Assembly (NCBI GenBank): GCA_019359115.1
Contig: JAHHHW010000076.1
Coordinates: 1 to 64,000, forward strand
Source: Pelatocladus maniniholoensis HA4357-MV3
Lineage (GTDB): Bacteria > Cyanobacteriota > Cyanobacteriia > Cyanobacteriales > Nostocaceae
Direction of reading: 5' to 3'
Length of the DNA: 64,000 bases
The translations under genes and the position numbers were made by a program. Below, piece by piece: positions 1-7,278 of this stretch; position 1 is the stretch's first letter; every line of letters begins with the position of its first letter. The notes beneath the pieces were generated by a model. That model was not told where the DNA came from. It did no database searches and was given only the letters and a program-made list of their open reading frames with translations.

Positions 1-1
1 T

Positions 2-94
2 GCTGCAAAAGAGAATCAAGATTTAGGAGTGGTTAAAGCCCTGCGAAAACCAGCCTCAAAGCTGGATTTGTCTCCTTTTCCTGCACCCTCTTGA
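2..94 (+). CDS. 3' end of an unidentified gene (partial)
   Basis: An open frame enters from the left edge and ends at a TGA at 92-94, giving about 30 residues that finish in PFPAPS. The next ATG in the same frame is at 98, only three bases after the stop. That spacing suggests two cotranscribed genes, or one gene split by a nonsense mutation. The fragment is too short to assign. It could also be non-coding sequence that happens to be open. Confidence 0.35.
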   Translation, partial: AAKENQDLGVVKALRKPASKLDLSPFPAPS

Positions 95-97
95 CAA

Positions 98-409
98 ATG
101 TGCCATTACCTTAACCTCTCACGAGTGGAAGGATCTTGGGTTGCACGTTATCAGGTACGACAAAATACTAAGAAATATTGGTACTATAAATTACAAAGTA
201 CCCAACCTTCATTTCAAAGTGCAACATCCGAAAAGCTAATTAAATACAAGCATTTGGGCAAGGCAGGTACGGTTGCCCACATAGATGCAATGATGTCTGT
301 TATGAGACGTAGTATTTTTGATGAGCTACAGAAAGCAATTCACGTTCTGGATGATTGTTTGGTCGATATTACTGGCTCTGAACTCCAAGAGGAGGAATCG
401 CAAGATTAA
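98..409 (+). CDS. Small hypothetical protein (103 aa)
   Basis: I do not recognise a named family. The protein is basic and aromatic in its first half (a Lys/Tyr/Trp-rich stretch with KYWYYKLQ) and acidic at its C-terminus (ELQEEESQD). There is no signal peptide and no membrane segment. It lies on the plus strand, convergent with the iron-binding lipoprotein gene, and follows a partial ORF by three bases in the same frame. Its position beside mobile-element debris suggests accessory DNA. Composition looks coding rather than random, but no function can be given. Confidence 0.5.
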   Translation: MCHYLNLSRVEGSWVARYQVRQNTKKYWYYKLQSTQPSFQSATSEKLIKYKHLGKAGTVAHIDAMMSVMRRSIFDELQKAIHVLDDCLVDITGSELQEEESQD

Positions 410-421
410 TCAGCCAATTTA

Positions 422-444
422 CTTCGCGATGGTTACTCGCGAAG
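422..444. terminator. Hairpin between convergent genes, possible bidirectional terminator
   Basis: CTTCGCGA (422-429) and TCGCGAAG (437-444) form a perfect 8-bp stem with a 7-base loop. The stem lies between the plus-strand ORF ending at 409 and the minus-strand lipoprotein gene, and its loop contains that gene's TAA stop (433-435). The flanking T-runs are weak, so it may instead be one of the short palindromic repeats common in these genomes. Confidence 0.4.
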
Positions 445-1476
445 CCATTTTCTCCCCCCTGTGTTTTTCAAAAATTGGGATGCTCCCTTCCCAAGGTATT
501 TTTCCAGATCATCAAGGATGGCATAAATCGCAAAAATATCTGAATTATGCCAATGTACGCCTACAACATAAACTTTGTTTTTTTGAACAACTTCAAGTTG
601 TGACCATAAAGAACTTTGTTTGAGCTTATTTAACGTCTTTTTATCATCTTCCCTTTCCCAAGATACAACGAAGAGAGCATCCCCATCAATATCAGATATT
701 TTTTCTTTTGAAATTATTGTGTTGATATAGAAAAAATCCCCTCTCTGTGATTTAGGACGTTGCAAACCAATATCTTTCAAAACCGACCCAGAGAAATGCT
801 TTTCTCCATAAGACCCAATGCCATATTCTGAAGTTATATTGGCAATAGATATCTCCATATTTTTGCAACGACTCTCTTTTGAAGAGTCTGCACCAATATC
901 CAAAGCTTGCTTCAGTTTCTCCACTCGTTGCCAATACTGATCTATCAATTGCTTGCTAACTTCCTCTTTACCCAAAACAGTAGCAAGTTCCTCTAGGAGA
1001 TCTGTCCAGGGGGGTGAAGGAAAGGAGGTATTGAGTACTACTGTGGGTGCAATATAAGACAACTGTTTGTAAATACCTTTCAACTCAGAACCAGAAATAA
1101 TTAGATCTGGTTTAAGTCTCAAAATCTTTTCTATGTTCGGGTTACCATAATTGCCAACAGACTCTACTTGAGCTACTTTATCTTGAAGATATTTTGGCAT
1201 AGGAGAACTCGTAGAATAAGCTGATGCAATAGGGCGGACGCCTAACGCCCAGCTATTGGCTAAATTATCTGGTGCAAGATTCACTACCCGTTGAGGGTTA
1301 CGAGGAACGCAGGTGCTACCCATTATATGTTGGACGGTTCGGCAATTCTCAACAGGCTGTTTATAGCTAGTTATACTGGTGTCATGAGTTGTTTTACAAG
1401 CCAAAATCAGTATGACTATTAAGATACTCAAAAGCATCAGACGGGTGAAGCGACGCAAAGAAATAATTGTGAGCAT
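433..1476 (-). CDS. Iron-siderophore ABC transporter substrate-binding lipoprotein (FecB/FepB-like)
   Basis: This is a predicted periplasmic binding protein of the Peripla_BP_2/TroA class that captures an Fe(III)-siderophore after TonB-dependent import and delivers it to an ABC permease. The N-terminus has a hydrophobic signal with a lipobox (LILAC, Cys27), so it should be a lipoprotein. After it comes the typical PQRVVNLAPDNLANSWALG entry to the first lobe, then the LKPDLIISGSE segment. The C-terminal lobe carries VYVVGVHWHNSD. At 347 aa it is full length. No permease or ATPase gene is next to it here. It is separated from the TonB receptor by insertion-sequence debris, so the two may once have been adjacent. 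The exact ligand is unknown. Confidence 0.85.
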   Translation of the reverse strand: MLTIISLRRFTRLMLLSILIVILILACKTTHDTSITSYKQPVENCRTVQHIMGSTCVPRNPQRVVNLAPDNLANSWALGVRPIASAYSTSSPMPKYLQDKVAQVESVGNYGNPNIEKILRLKPDLIISGSELKGIYKQLSYIAPTVVLNTSFPSPPWTDLLEELATVLGKEEVSKQLIDQYWQRVEKLKQALDIGADSSKESRCKNMEISIANITSEYGIGSYGEKHFSGSVLKDIGLQRPKSQRGDFFYINTIISKEKISDIDGDALFVVSWEREDDKKTLNKLKQSSLWSQLEVVQKNKVYVVGVHWHNSDIFAIYAILDDLEKYLGKGASQFLKNTGGRKWLRE

Positions 1477-1509
1477 TTAGAGTATTCCAATAAAAAAATG
1501 ATCCAAAAA

Positions 1510-2155
1510 TCAAGCAGAAGAGCTAAAGATTTCAACAAACCATTTTTTCAAGTTTGGTAAACGTTGAATCTGTTGTTCAACTTCTGCCATTGCAACTTCT
1601 GTAAGTTTGACCCCTGTGTGGTAAACCTTGTCAACCAAAGTAACTACGGGATTTTTCTGCTTGAAAGTGAGGGTTGAAGCGAACTGTAGCACAGTATCAA
1701 CGCTATCTAGTAAGCTACCACTCCAATGCTGTTCAAGCCAGCCAAAAGCCCGCTCAATCGGGTTAGATTTACTGTGGTAGGGTGGATAGTAAGCTAATTG
1801 AATTGTCAGTTGAAACTTGTGGGCAAACTCAAGGATACGGTACATAAATTGAGTTCGCCGAGAATGGTTTTCTGGTCCGTTATCTTGATTAATGACGATT
1901 TTGCGGATGTGGGTAATCTGTTTTTCACATATACCCACCAATCTTCGAGTCGATCAACTATACAATCAGCAGTTAATTTCGACTGCACGAAAAACAAAAA
2001 TAGTTCCCCCTCAGTTGGCAGAAAAATTCCATAAGGAGTCAGCGTTGGGCAATCTGAAAAGTCATGGTCAAATGCTGTCGTCACGACACGAGTTTTTCCT
2101 CCTCTGTCAAACTCCCCGATTTTGATTCCTACCTTGGCATCCATCGAAATTCTAA
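1510..2155 (-). pseudogene. ISAzo13-type transposase remnant (truncated and frameshifted)
   Basis: Two overlapping frames together give the C-terminal part of an ISAzo13-type (Rhodopirellula-type DDE) transposase. The first frame starts near 2155 and contains ISMDAKVGIKIGEFDRGGKT and TAFDHDF. The second contains INQDNGPENHSRRTQF, YYPPYHSKSNPIERAFGWLE and HTGVKL. The frame changes at a run of five A (minus strand; 1921-1925 on the plus strand). The N-terminal part is missing: the IS5-type element begins at the break, and what lies beyond that element is group II intron sequence rather than the rest of this gene. Non-functional as read. I saw no canonical seven-base slippery site that would support programmed frameshifting. 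Confidence 0.8.
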
Positions 2156-2188
2156 GAGGATGTTTGAAAAGTGTTGAGCGGTAAAAAT

Positions 2189-3106
2189 TTATGCCAAACG
2201 CCTGACCATGATGCGAATCATAGCAAGATAGATAAAGGTCTCAGAAGTTTGAGGTAATAGTTCATAATCTTTGTTCAAACGCCGACATCTAGTCAGCCAG
2301 CCAAAGGTTCTTTCTACTACCCAACGTTTAGGTAACAAAACAAAACCCTTGCGTTCATGGGGTCGCAGTACAACTTGGACAATCCATCGGTACAAATCCA
2401 TCACCAACTGCATAAAGGGGTTGCCGTCGTAACCACCATCAACCCAGATAGGGGATCTCCAGAAAATAAAATGTCCCGCCCTATCAAATATATTTCGGCT
2501 CAACCCAAGGAATGGTGGGCGTTGCGCCCCCAGGCGCAACGCGAGGGCGGGACATTTTATTATTTGGAAGTGCCTAGTAGAAAGACGTGAAATCCTGTTT
2601 CCCATCTGTTTAACTTTCTGGAGTACTTGTTTACCACCTGAGCATTCGTCCACACTAGCAGCGCTCACTAATACTCGCAGTACTAGACCTAATGTATCCA
2701 CTGTCAAAAACCGCTTGCGTCCTTTGATCTTTTTGCCTGCATCATATCCCACATCTTGATTGACCATCGCTGCTGTTTTTACACTTTGACTATCGATTAT
2801 CGCTTCTGATGGGCTAACCGCCCGTTCGTTGTCCACTCTCACCCAATCCCGTAGTTGATCGTGAATGCTCACCCACGTCCCGTCTTGCCGCCAATTCCGA
2901 AAGTATGTATATACTGTTTGCCAATTCGGGAAGTCTCCCGGCAGGTTTCGCCAAGTACACCCTTGTGTCAACACATAGAAAATCGCGTTGATAACTTGCC
3001 ACATATCTGCCATTCTCGGACGACCACCTTTTTTGCCTGCTGGAATTAACGGTTCTAATAATTCCCACTCGTCTTGGGTCAAGTTACTAGAGTATGCTTT
3101 ACTCAT
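2189..3106 (-). CDS. IS5-family transposase with a 42-residue in-frame insertion
   Basis: This DDE transposase of the IS5 family would excise and insert the surrounding element. Recognisable parts are the N-terminal MSKAYSSNLTQDEWELLEPL, the helix-turn-helix-like DMWQVINAIFYVLTQGCTWR, the first acidic motif IIDSQSVKTA with KKIKGRKRF, the IWVDGGYDG motif, and the C-terminal RWVVERTFGWLTRCRRLNKD. I chose the ATG at 3106. An upstream TTG at 3184 lies in the terminal repeat and gives a non-family leader. Between RLST and IWVDGG the protein has 42 extra residues encoded exactly by the palindromic insert. Because 126 bp is divisible by three, the frame stays open. Activity is doubtful, since the insert precedes a catalytic motif. 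Confidence 0.85.
   Translation of the reverse strand: MSKAYSSNLTQDEWELLEPLIPAGKKGGRPRMADMWQVINAIFYVLTQGCTWRNLPGDFPNWQTVYTYFRNWRQDGTWVSIHDQLRDWVRVDNERAVSPSEAIIDSQSVKTAAMVNQDVGYDAGKKIKGRKRFLTVDTLGLVLRVLVSAASVDECSGGKQVLQKVKQMGNRISRLSTRHFQIIKCPALALRLGAQRPPFLGLSRNIFDRAGHFIFWRSPIWVDGGYDGNPFMQLVMDLYRWIVQVVLRPHERKGFVLLPKRWVVERTFGWLTRCRRLNKDYELLPQTSETFIYLAMIRIMVRRLA
2450..2575. repeat. 126-bp palindromic MITE-like insert inside the transposase gene
   Basis: The insert has an outer pair of perfect 18-bp arms, AATAAAATGTCCCGCCCT (2465-2482) and its complement (2544-2561). An inner hairpin is formed by GCGTTGCGCC (2519-2528) and GGCGCAACGC (2533-2542). The outermost ends (AGGGGATCTCCA and TGGAAGTGCCT) also match imperfectly in inverted orientation. 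The borders are inferred from the family protein, where RLST runs directly into IWVDGG. No transposase of its own is encoded, so it would have to be mobilised in trans. Confidence 0.75.
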
Positions 3107-3225
3107 CGCTCTCAATGGTGCTGTATGTACGTATTTACAGCTTATGCCCTGAGAGCTTTTTTTACTCAACTGCCGACTTTTCAAACATCCTCTTAGGTAT
3201 GCGTGACATGCACCAAGTTACTGAG

Positions 3226-3298
3226 GAGTCGTGTGAATCTAACGACTTCATGCACGGTTTTGTAGCCGAGTCAAGAGGGTGACTTCCTGGCTTAGGCA
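3226..3298 (+). mobile_element. Group II intron 3' remnant (domains V and VI)
   Basis: Bases 3226-3261 fold like intron domain V. A lower helix AGTCGTG/CACGGTT and an upper helix TGAATC/GA(C)TTCA are separated by the diagnostic two-base bulge (TG) on the 3' side. Bases 3264-3298 resemble domain VI: CCGAGTC...GGCTTAGG with an AGAGGGTGACTTCCT hairpin. The usual catalytic triad AGC reads AGT, and no intron-encoded reverse transcriptase is present, so this is a decayed 3' fragment. The rest was probably lost when the adjacent IS inserted or by deletion. Confidence 0.65.
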
Positions 3299-3345
3299 TC
3301 CATGTAGCTGCGATTTCCAATCGCCAGAGTTGGTATTGATTTAGA

Positions 3346-3364
3346 CTTCACAAACAGCCTCTTA
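3346..3364. repeat. Solo IS5-type terminal repeat
   Basis: CTTCACAAACAGCCTCTTA matches 16 of 19 bases of the right end of the complete IS nearby (3177-3195), in the same orientation. No transposase is attached. It is most simply the leftover right end of a related element. It lies between the intron remnant and the end of the TonB receptor gene. Confidence 0.5.
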
Positions 3365-3384
3365 AATTTTTGTTCCTCAACAAC

Positions 3385-6036
3385 CTAAAACCTCCATGAA
3401 ATCGTCCCTTGAATGGTGAAAGGTTCGCCTATACCCACCAAGGTTTCAGATCCAATAGCTCGATAATACTCTACATCAAAGAGATTACGGAAATTTAGAG
3501 CAGCGCGGAATTGGTCACGTTCATAAAAAATAGCTGCATCGGTACGGAAGTAACTTGGTACCTCGAAGGTATTCGCCAAATTTCCTGCTGTTTCTCCAAC
3601 ATAATAGAACCCTAAACCAAATCCCAGTCCTTGTAAATCACCTTGTTGGATTCTGTAGGTTGTCCACAGGTTGAATGAGTGTTTGGGAGCAGCAAATAAT
3701 CGATTACCAACTGGAATATCATTGTCTTCTGTGACTTTGGCATCGTTGTAGGCATAGCCTGCAATAATGTTCCATCCCGGTAAAATTTCACCACTGATAT
3801 CTAGCTCAATACCTCGACTTTTTTGTTCTCCCGTTTGAATCGAAAAGTTAGGATTATCAGGATCGGTTGTCGTCACATTGGTGCGAGTCAGATCGTAGAA
3901 GGCGAGGGTGGTAGAAAGTTTGCTGCTCAAGTCAGCTTTGATACCAACCTCATACTGCGTTCCTCGCTCTGGCTCGAATGCTTCTCCGCTAGCTGATGTG
4001 CCAATGGTTGGTTGAAAGGATTGAGCAAAACTGGCATACAAAGAAATGGCCTGGATCGGTTGATAAACAATCCCCACTCGTGGACTAAATGCGGTGTCTG
4101 ATTGGCTTGTTTCTACGTTTGTAATTCGATTCGTTTCGCGCTCCTCAAAGAAATCCACCCGTCCGCCTAAAAGAAGCTTCAAGTTCTCTGCAAGGGTAAT
4201 TTGATCTTGGAGATAAATGCCAAGCGTATCTCTGGTTGTGAACCTGCTTCTATTAGGAACACCAGTAGAAACGATGGTTTGATCATAGACTGGGCTGAAG
4301 ATATCTACTGGAGCAGCGGGAATTTCATCTTCATAGCTGCTATCAACTGTAAATCGATTCAAGCTAAACCCAACCAGGAGTTGATGATTGATTGAGCCAG
4401 TGTTGAATTTACCTAGTAAGTTGGTATCTAAATAGTAGGTGTCGTAAAATTGACTGCCAATAACACCGAGTCGATTCAACGTACGATTATCAGCCTCTAG
4501 ACTAGTGGGGAAAAAATAAGGTTTTCCATCTCGATCATCGTCATCGTAAAACTGATAACGGAATGCATTTCGCAACTTCCAGTTTTCATTGAATTGATGC
4601 TCTAAGCGATACCCGACGTTACCAACGATGGTTAGGTTATCTGTTACTGGTCCTGTTGAGTTAAAACTACGGCGTACTTTTCCATTAGGGTTTGGTAGTA
4701 TAGTACCCACTGCTGGCGGTCCGTCAGGTTGCTGTCCATTTCTTTCCATTCTAGTAATATCACCCTCTATAAGTAGGTCTGTATTTTTACCCAGGTTCAA
4801 GCTCAAACTGGGAGCAATGGAGATCTGTGTAAACTCGTTAAAATCAACAAAAGTCTCATTACTTCGATAAGCAGTATTAAAGCGATAGAGAGCAGTTTTA
4901 GAATCATTTAAAGGTCCAGAGAAATCGATTGTCCCCTGATAGTCATTAAAACTACCAATCGTTGCACTGACTTCGTAAAACGGATCGCGCAGTGGCTGTT
5001 TAGTCACATAGTTAATAATTCCACCCAGACCACCGTATAAAATTTCTCCATACAAGACGGAAGCTGGACCCTTCAACACTTCTAGCCTTTCCACATTGAT
5101 AAAGATACCATCACTAGTGATGCTACCAGGTAGTCCATTTACAAGAGCGTTGCCATAATTTGCAAAGCCTCGAATAGTAAAAACGTCTCTACTTCCAGCT
5201 GCGGTAGAAATTGAGGTGACACCGCTAACATTTTCCAATCCATCTGTGATGCTTCTGGCTTGACGATCTTGCAGCACTTGTTGCGGTACCACCTGAATCG
5301 ACTGGGGAATATCCCGCAATGGCGTATCTGTTCTCGTTCCCACTGAGGTATCTGGTACGCGATAGCTGTCTTGCTCTCCTGTCACCACTAACTCAATTAG
5401 TTCATCCTGCTGCGCTGCGGGTGTTTCTTCGGGTTTCTCTGTTGCTGGCTTTTCTTCAGTTTGTGGTGTTTCCGGTTGCTGTGCAGATGTTGTTGTAGAT
5501 ACGACTGCAAAAATCAACCCCTCATCCCCATCAAATAACTCAATCGCAGGTAAAGCCTTCTCGCCAACTACGGTTACCCGCACGGTATTTGCGTCAATAT
5601 TCGTAACTGTTATCTGAGTAATTCCCTCCAGGGGTTTTTCTGATTTAAACGTGAAAGCATCACCATTCGATAAACGCAACTGTCCACCGATGACATCGAC
5701 AATAAAATTATTACCCGTACTACGATTGGCGACTTGCAGTTTATCACCCCGGACTGTCTCTAAAATTACCTCCACACCTTTATCTGTGGGATTTGTCTTG
5801 ACTCCGGTAATTAGTACAATTGATTGAGTATCAGGAGTTGGTGATTGCGACAGTAAATCTTTGATACTAGTAGCTGGAAACTCGGTTTCGCGGAGTGTTT
5901 TAATTCTTGTGATAACTGTATCCTGCTCTTTTTTTGATGCTAATGCCTGTTCAGGTTGAGCAAGTATACCACCGATGATCCCGGCTGCACTCACTACCAA
6001 CCAGAGATAAATCTTAAGCGATCGCCAACTTTTCAT
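3385..6036 (-). CDS. TonB-dependent siderophore receptor with AMIN domain
   Basis: This is an outer-membrane ferric-siderophore receptor energised by TonB-ExbBD. At 883 aa it has the usual cyanobacterial layout: signal peptide (about 1-33), AMIN domain (about 70-180, IVLITGVKTNPTDKGVEV), an acidic Glu/Thr/Pro linker, a TonB-box-like ELVVTG, the plug (TPLRDIPQSIQVVPQQVL through RLEVLKGPASVLYGE), and a 22-strand barrel ending in the terminal Phe (ISWRF). The ATG at 6036 follows a good ribosome site (AGGGAG). The gene lies downstream of an AraC-type regulator on the same strand. The intergenic DNA has candidate operator repeats. The natural ligand is probably the product of the neighbouring NRPS/PKS genes, which is inference from proximity. 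Confidence 0.93.
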   Translation of the reverse strand: MKSWRSLKIYLWLVVSAAGIIGGILAQPEQALASKKEQDTVITRIKTLRETEFPATSIKDLLSQSPTPDTQSIVLITGVKTNPTDKGVEVILETVRGDKLQVANRSTGNNFIVDVIGGQLRLSNGDAFTFKSEKPLEGITQITVTNIDANTVRVTVVGEKALPAIELFDGDEGLIFAVVSTTTSAQQPETPQTEEKPATEKPEETPAAQQDELIELVVTGEQDSYRVPDTSVGTRTDTPLRDIPQSIQVVPQQVLQDRQARSITDGLENVSGVTSISTAAGSRDVFTIRGFANYGNALVNGLPGSITSDGIFINVERLEVLKGPASVLYGEILYGGLGGIINYVTKQPLRDPFYEVSATIGSFNDYQGTIDFSGPLNDSKTALYRFNTAYRSNETFVDFNEFTQISIAPSLSLNLGKNTDLLIEGDITRMERNGQQPDGPPAVGTILPNPNGKVRRSFNSTGPVTDNLTIVGNVGYRLEHQFNENWKLRNAFRYQFYDDDDRDGKPYFFPTSLEADNRTLNRLGVIGSQFYDTYYLDTNLLGKFNTGSINHQLLVGFSLNRFTVDSSYEDEIPAAPVDIFSPVYDQTIVSTGVPNRSRFTTRDTLGIYLQDQITLAENLKLLLGGRVDFFEERETNRITNVETSQSDTAFSPRVGIVYQPIQAISLYASFAQSFQPTIGTSASGEAFEPERGTQYEVGIKADLSSKLSTTLAFYDLTRTNVTTTDPDNPNFSIQTGEQKSRGIELDISGEILPGWNIIAGYAYNDAKVTEDNDIPVGNRLFAAPKHSFNLWTTYRIQQGDLQGLGFGLGFYYVGETAGNLANTFEVPSYFRTDAAIFYERDQFRAALNFRNLFDVEYYRAIGSETLVGIGEPFTIQGTISWRF

Positions 6037-6065
6037 ACCACTCCCTACACAACCAACAATACTAC

Positions 6066-6094
6066 TTATTGCGTATATTTCTTAATTGCAATAA
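6066..6094. promoter_or_regulatory. Inverted repeat upstream of the TonB receptor gene
   Basis: TTATTGC (6066-6072) and GCAATAA (6088-6094) are perfect inverted arms separated by 15 AT-rich bases, 30-58 bases upstream of the receptor ATG. The position suits a promoter or repressor site. It does not match the classical 19-bp Fur box well, so the binding protein is unknown. Confidence 0.35.
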
Positions 6095-6129
6095 ACCAAA
6101 GTGTAGAAGAATACAGTTAGTCGAGTCTA

Positions 6130-6159
6130 TCCCAAAACAGCATTTATAGTCCCAAAACA
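6130..6159. promoter_or_regulatory. Tandem 10-bp repeats, candidate AraC-type operator
   Basis: TCCCAAAACA occurs at 6130-6139 and again at 6150-6159 in the same orientation, a 20-bp period of about two helical turns. AraC-family activators typically bind such direct repeats. The repeats lie 94-123 bases upstream of the receptor start, and the second copy overlaps the last codons of the AraC-type gene itself. Assignment to that regulator is inference. Confidence 0.4.
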
Positions 6160-7142
6160 AGATTTTTGCCCAAACAACATTCTTTTGGTGTGATACCAAA
6201 CTTGCGTTTAAACGCAGCTGCGAAATGTCCTAAATGAGAGTAGCCCACAATGTTAGCAACTTCCGCAACCGTTAAATCACTATTCTGTAGCAGGTGATGG
6301 GCTTGTTCCATACGCTGATTCGTCAAATAACTAAACACAGTTGTTCCAAACTGCATCTGAAACCCTTTTTGCAGGGTAGTCTCACTCACACCTACCTGTT
6401 TTGCCAACTCTGATAACAAGGGTGGATTCTCTAAACGTGCTTGTAAAATTTCTTTAGCATAATGAATTTTGGCAATAGTGTCTCTTTTTAATCGTGGTGA
6501 TAATTGCGTGAGCTTACTATCTGGCAAAAAAGGAGCTAACTGCAAAGCCATCAATTCTATGACCTTACCCTGCAAATACATCCGCTTGACTATTCCCTGA
6601 TAAGGACAGTTAATCATTTGCAGCACCACATCTTGAATTGCTGGATTAGTTTTGGAATGAATTAATGTTTGCCAATCGCTTTCTTTTGCCAAAAATTCCA
6701 ACTGAGGTAGCATTTCTCCATCTTTTCCAGGAAAAAAAGTCCTTAGCAACTGGGGTGGCATTTCTATGTCAACACCCATCATCCTTTGGGAATGGCGATA
6801 ATATGTATCATATTTTTGTTGAACTCCACTACCAGAAATAAATGTAGGTCCTCCCCTAACCTGCTCACCAGTATCTGTATACATCCCTGAAGCTAAAGCA
6901 CCAAACTGGAGAGGATGATTACTTACAGGGACTTTCATTATTGTGTCGTGCTTATATTTTTTATCAATAATAGCTAATGTAAGTTCAGGATACACTTCAA
7001 TTTTTCGATAGTAACCTTTACCGAGCTGTTTGGGTATTTCCTCAAGATACTCATATACTTCTAAAGCTGGGTAGTAGGTGCTACTTTCCTTGTTTGCCTC
7101 CAAAAGTTCATCGTAGTCTTTGATTGTTAAGGTGATTGTCAT
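6144..7142 (-). CDS. AraC-family transcriptional regulator (PchR-like)
   Basis: This 332-aa protein has a C-terminal double helix-turn-helix of the AraC/XylS type (about 235-325). The first helix pair contains LSELAKQVGVSETTLQKGF and the second LTVAEVANIVGYSHLGHFAA, followed by FKRKFGITPKE. The long N-terminal half resembles the ligand-sensing part of PchR-type siderophore regulators, which activate receptor genes when the ferric siderophore is present. It is transcribed toward the receptor gene with about 107 bases between them, a common receptor-regulator arrangement in cyanobacteria. Start chosen at the ATG at 7142. Autoregulation through the 6130-6159 repeats is possible but not shown. 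Confidence 0.9.
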   Translation of the reverse strand: MTITLTIKDYDELLEANKESSTYYPALEVYEYLEEIPKQLGKGYYRKIEVYPELTLAIIDKKYKHDTIMKVPVSNHPLQFGALASGMYTDTGEQVRGGPTFISGSGVQQKYDTYYRHSQRMMGVDIEMPPQLLRTFFPGKDGEMLPQLEFLAKESDWQTLIHSKTNPAIQDVVLQMINCPYQGIVKRMYLQGKVIELMALQLAPFLPDSKLTQLSPRLKRDTIAKIHYAKEILQARLENPPLLSELAKQVGVSETTLQKGFQMQFGTTVFSYLTNQRMEQAHHLLQNSDLTVAEVANIVGYSHLGHFAAAFKRKFGITPKECCLGKNLVLGL

Positions 7143-7278
7143 CGCTAGCGATTGTCAAACTTTAATGAAAATTAGTCTCAATAATTTTACCATTAAGTTG
7201 AGTGAGGGCAAGGTTTGAGAGCGAAAACGAGGGTGGATTAGCGTAGAGGCAAATTTTACGCTTCGGTTATTTTACAGA

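Larger units (their letters stand above)
2152..3196 (-). mobile_element. IS5-family insertion sequence with terminal inverted repeats
   Basis: A transposase gene is flanked by perfect 17-bp inverted repeats, GAGGATGTTTGAAAAGT at 2156-2172 and its complement at 3176-3192. Both are extended by CTAA on the left and TTAG on the right, so the matching ends span about 20 bp. TA on each side is a possible target duplication. The element sits at the truncated 5' end of the ISAzo13 remnant. It carries a second, smaller palindromic insertion at 2450-2575 inside its transposase gene. Confidence 0.85.

Noticed and set aside
318-623. Plus-strand ORF of 101 aa
   Set aside because: It runs antisense to the end of the FecB-type gene and overlaps the better ORF at 98-409; low-complexity residues and no family resemblance.
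1921-1925. Programmed frameshift in the ISAzo13 remnant
   Set aside because: Only five A residues are present and no canonical slippery heptamer; the gene is also truncated, so decay is simpler.
3106-3184. Longer start (TTG at 3184) for the IS5 transposase
   Set aside because: It begins within the terminal inverted repeat and adds residues not typical of the family; the ATG at 3106 gives the normal N-terminus.
7240-7263. AGCGTA/TACGCT hairpin after the MFS gene as a terminator
   Set aside because: The stem is six base pairs with an 11-base loop and no T-run on the minus strand.
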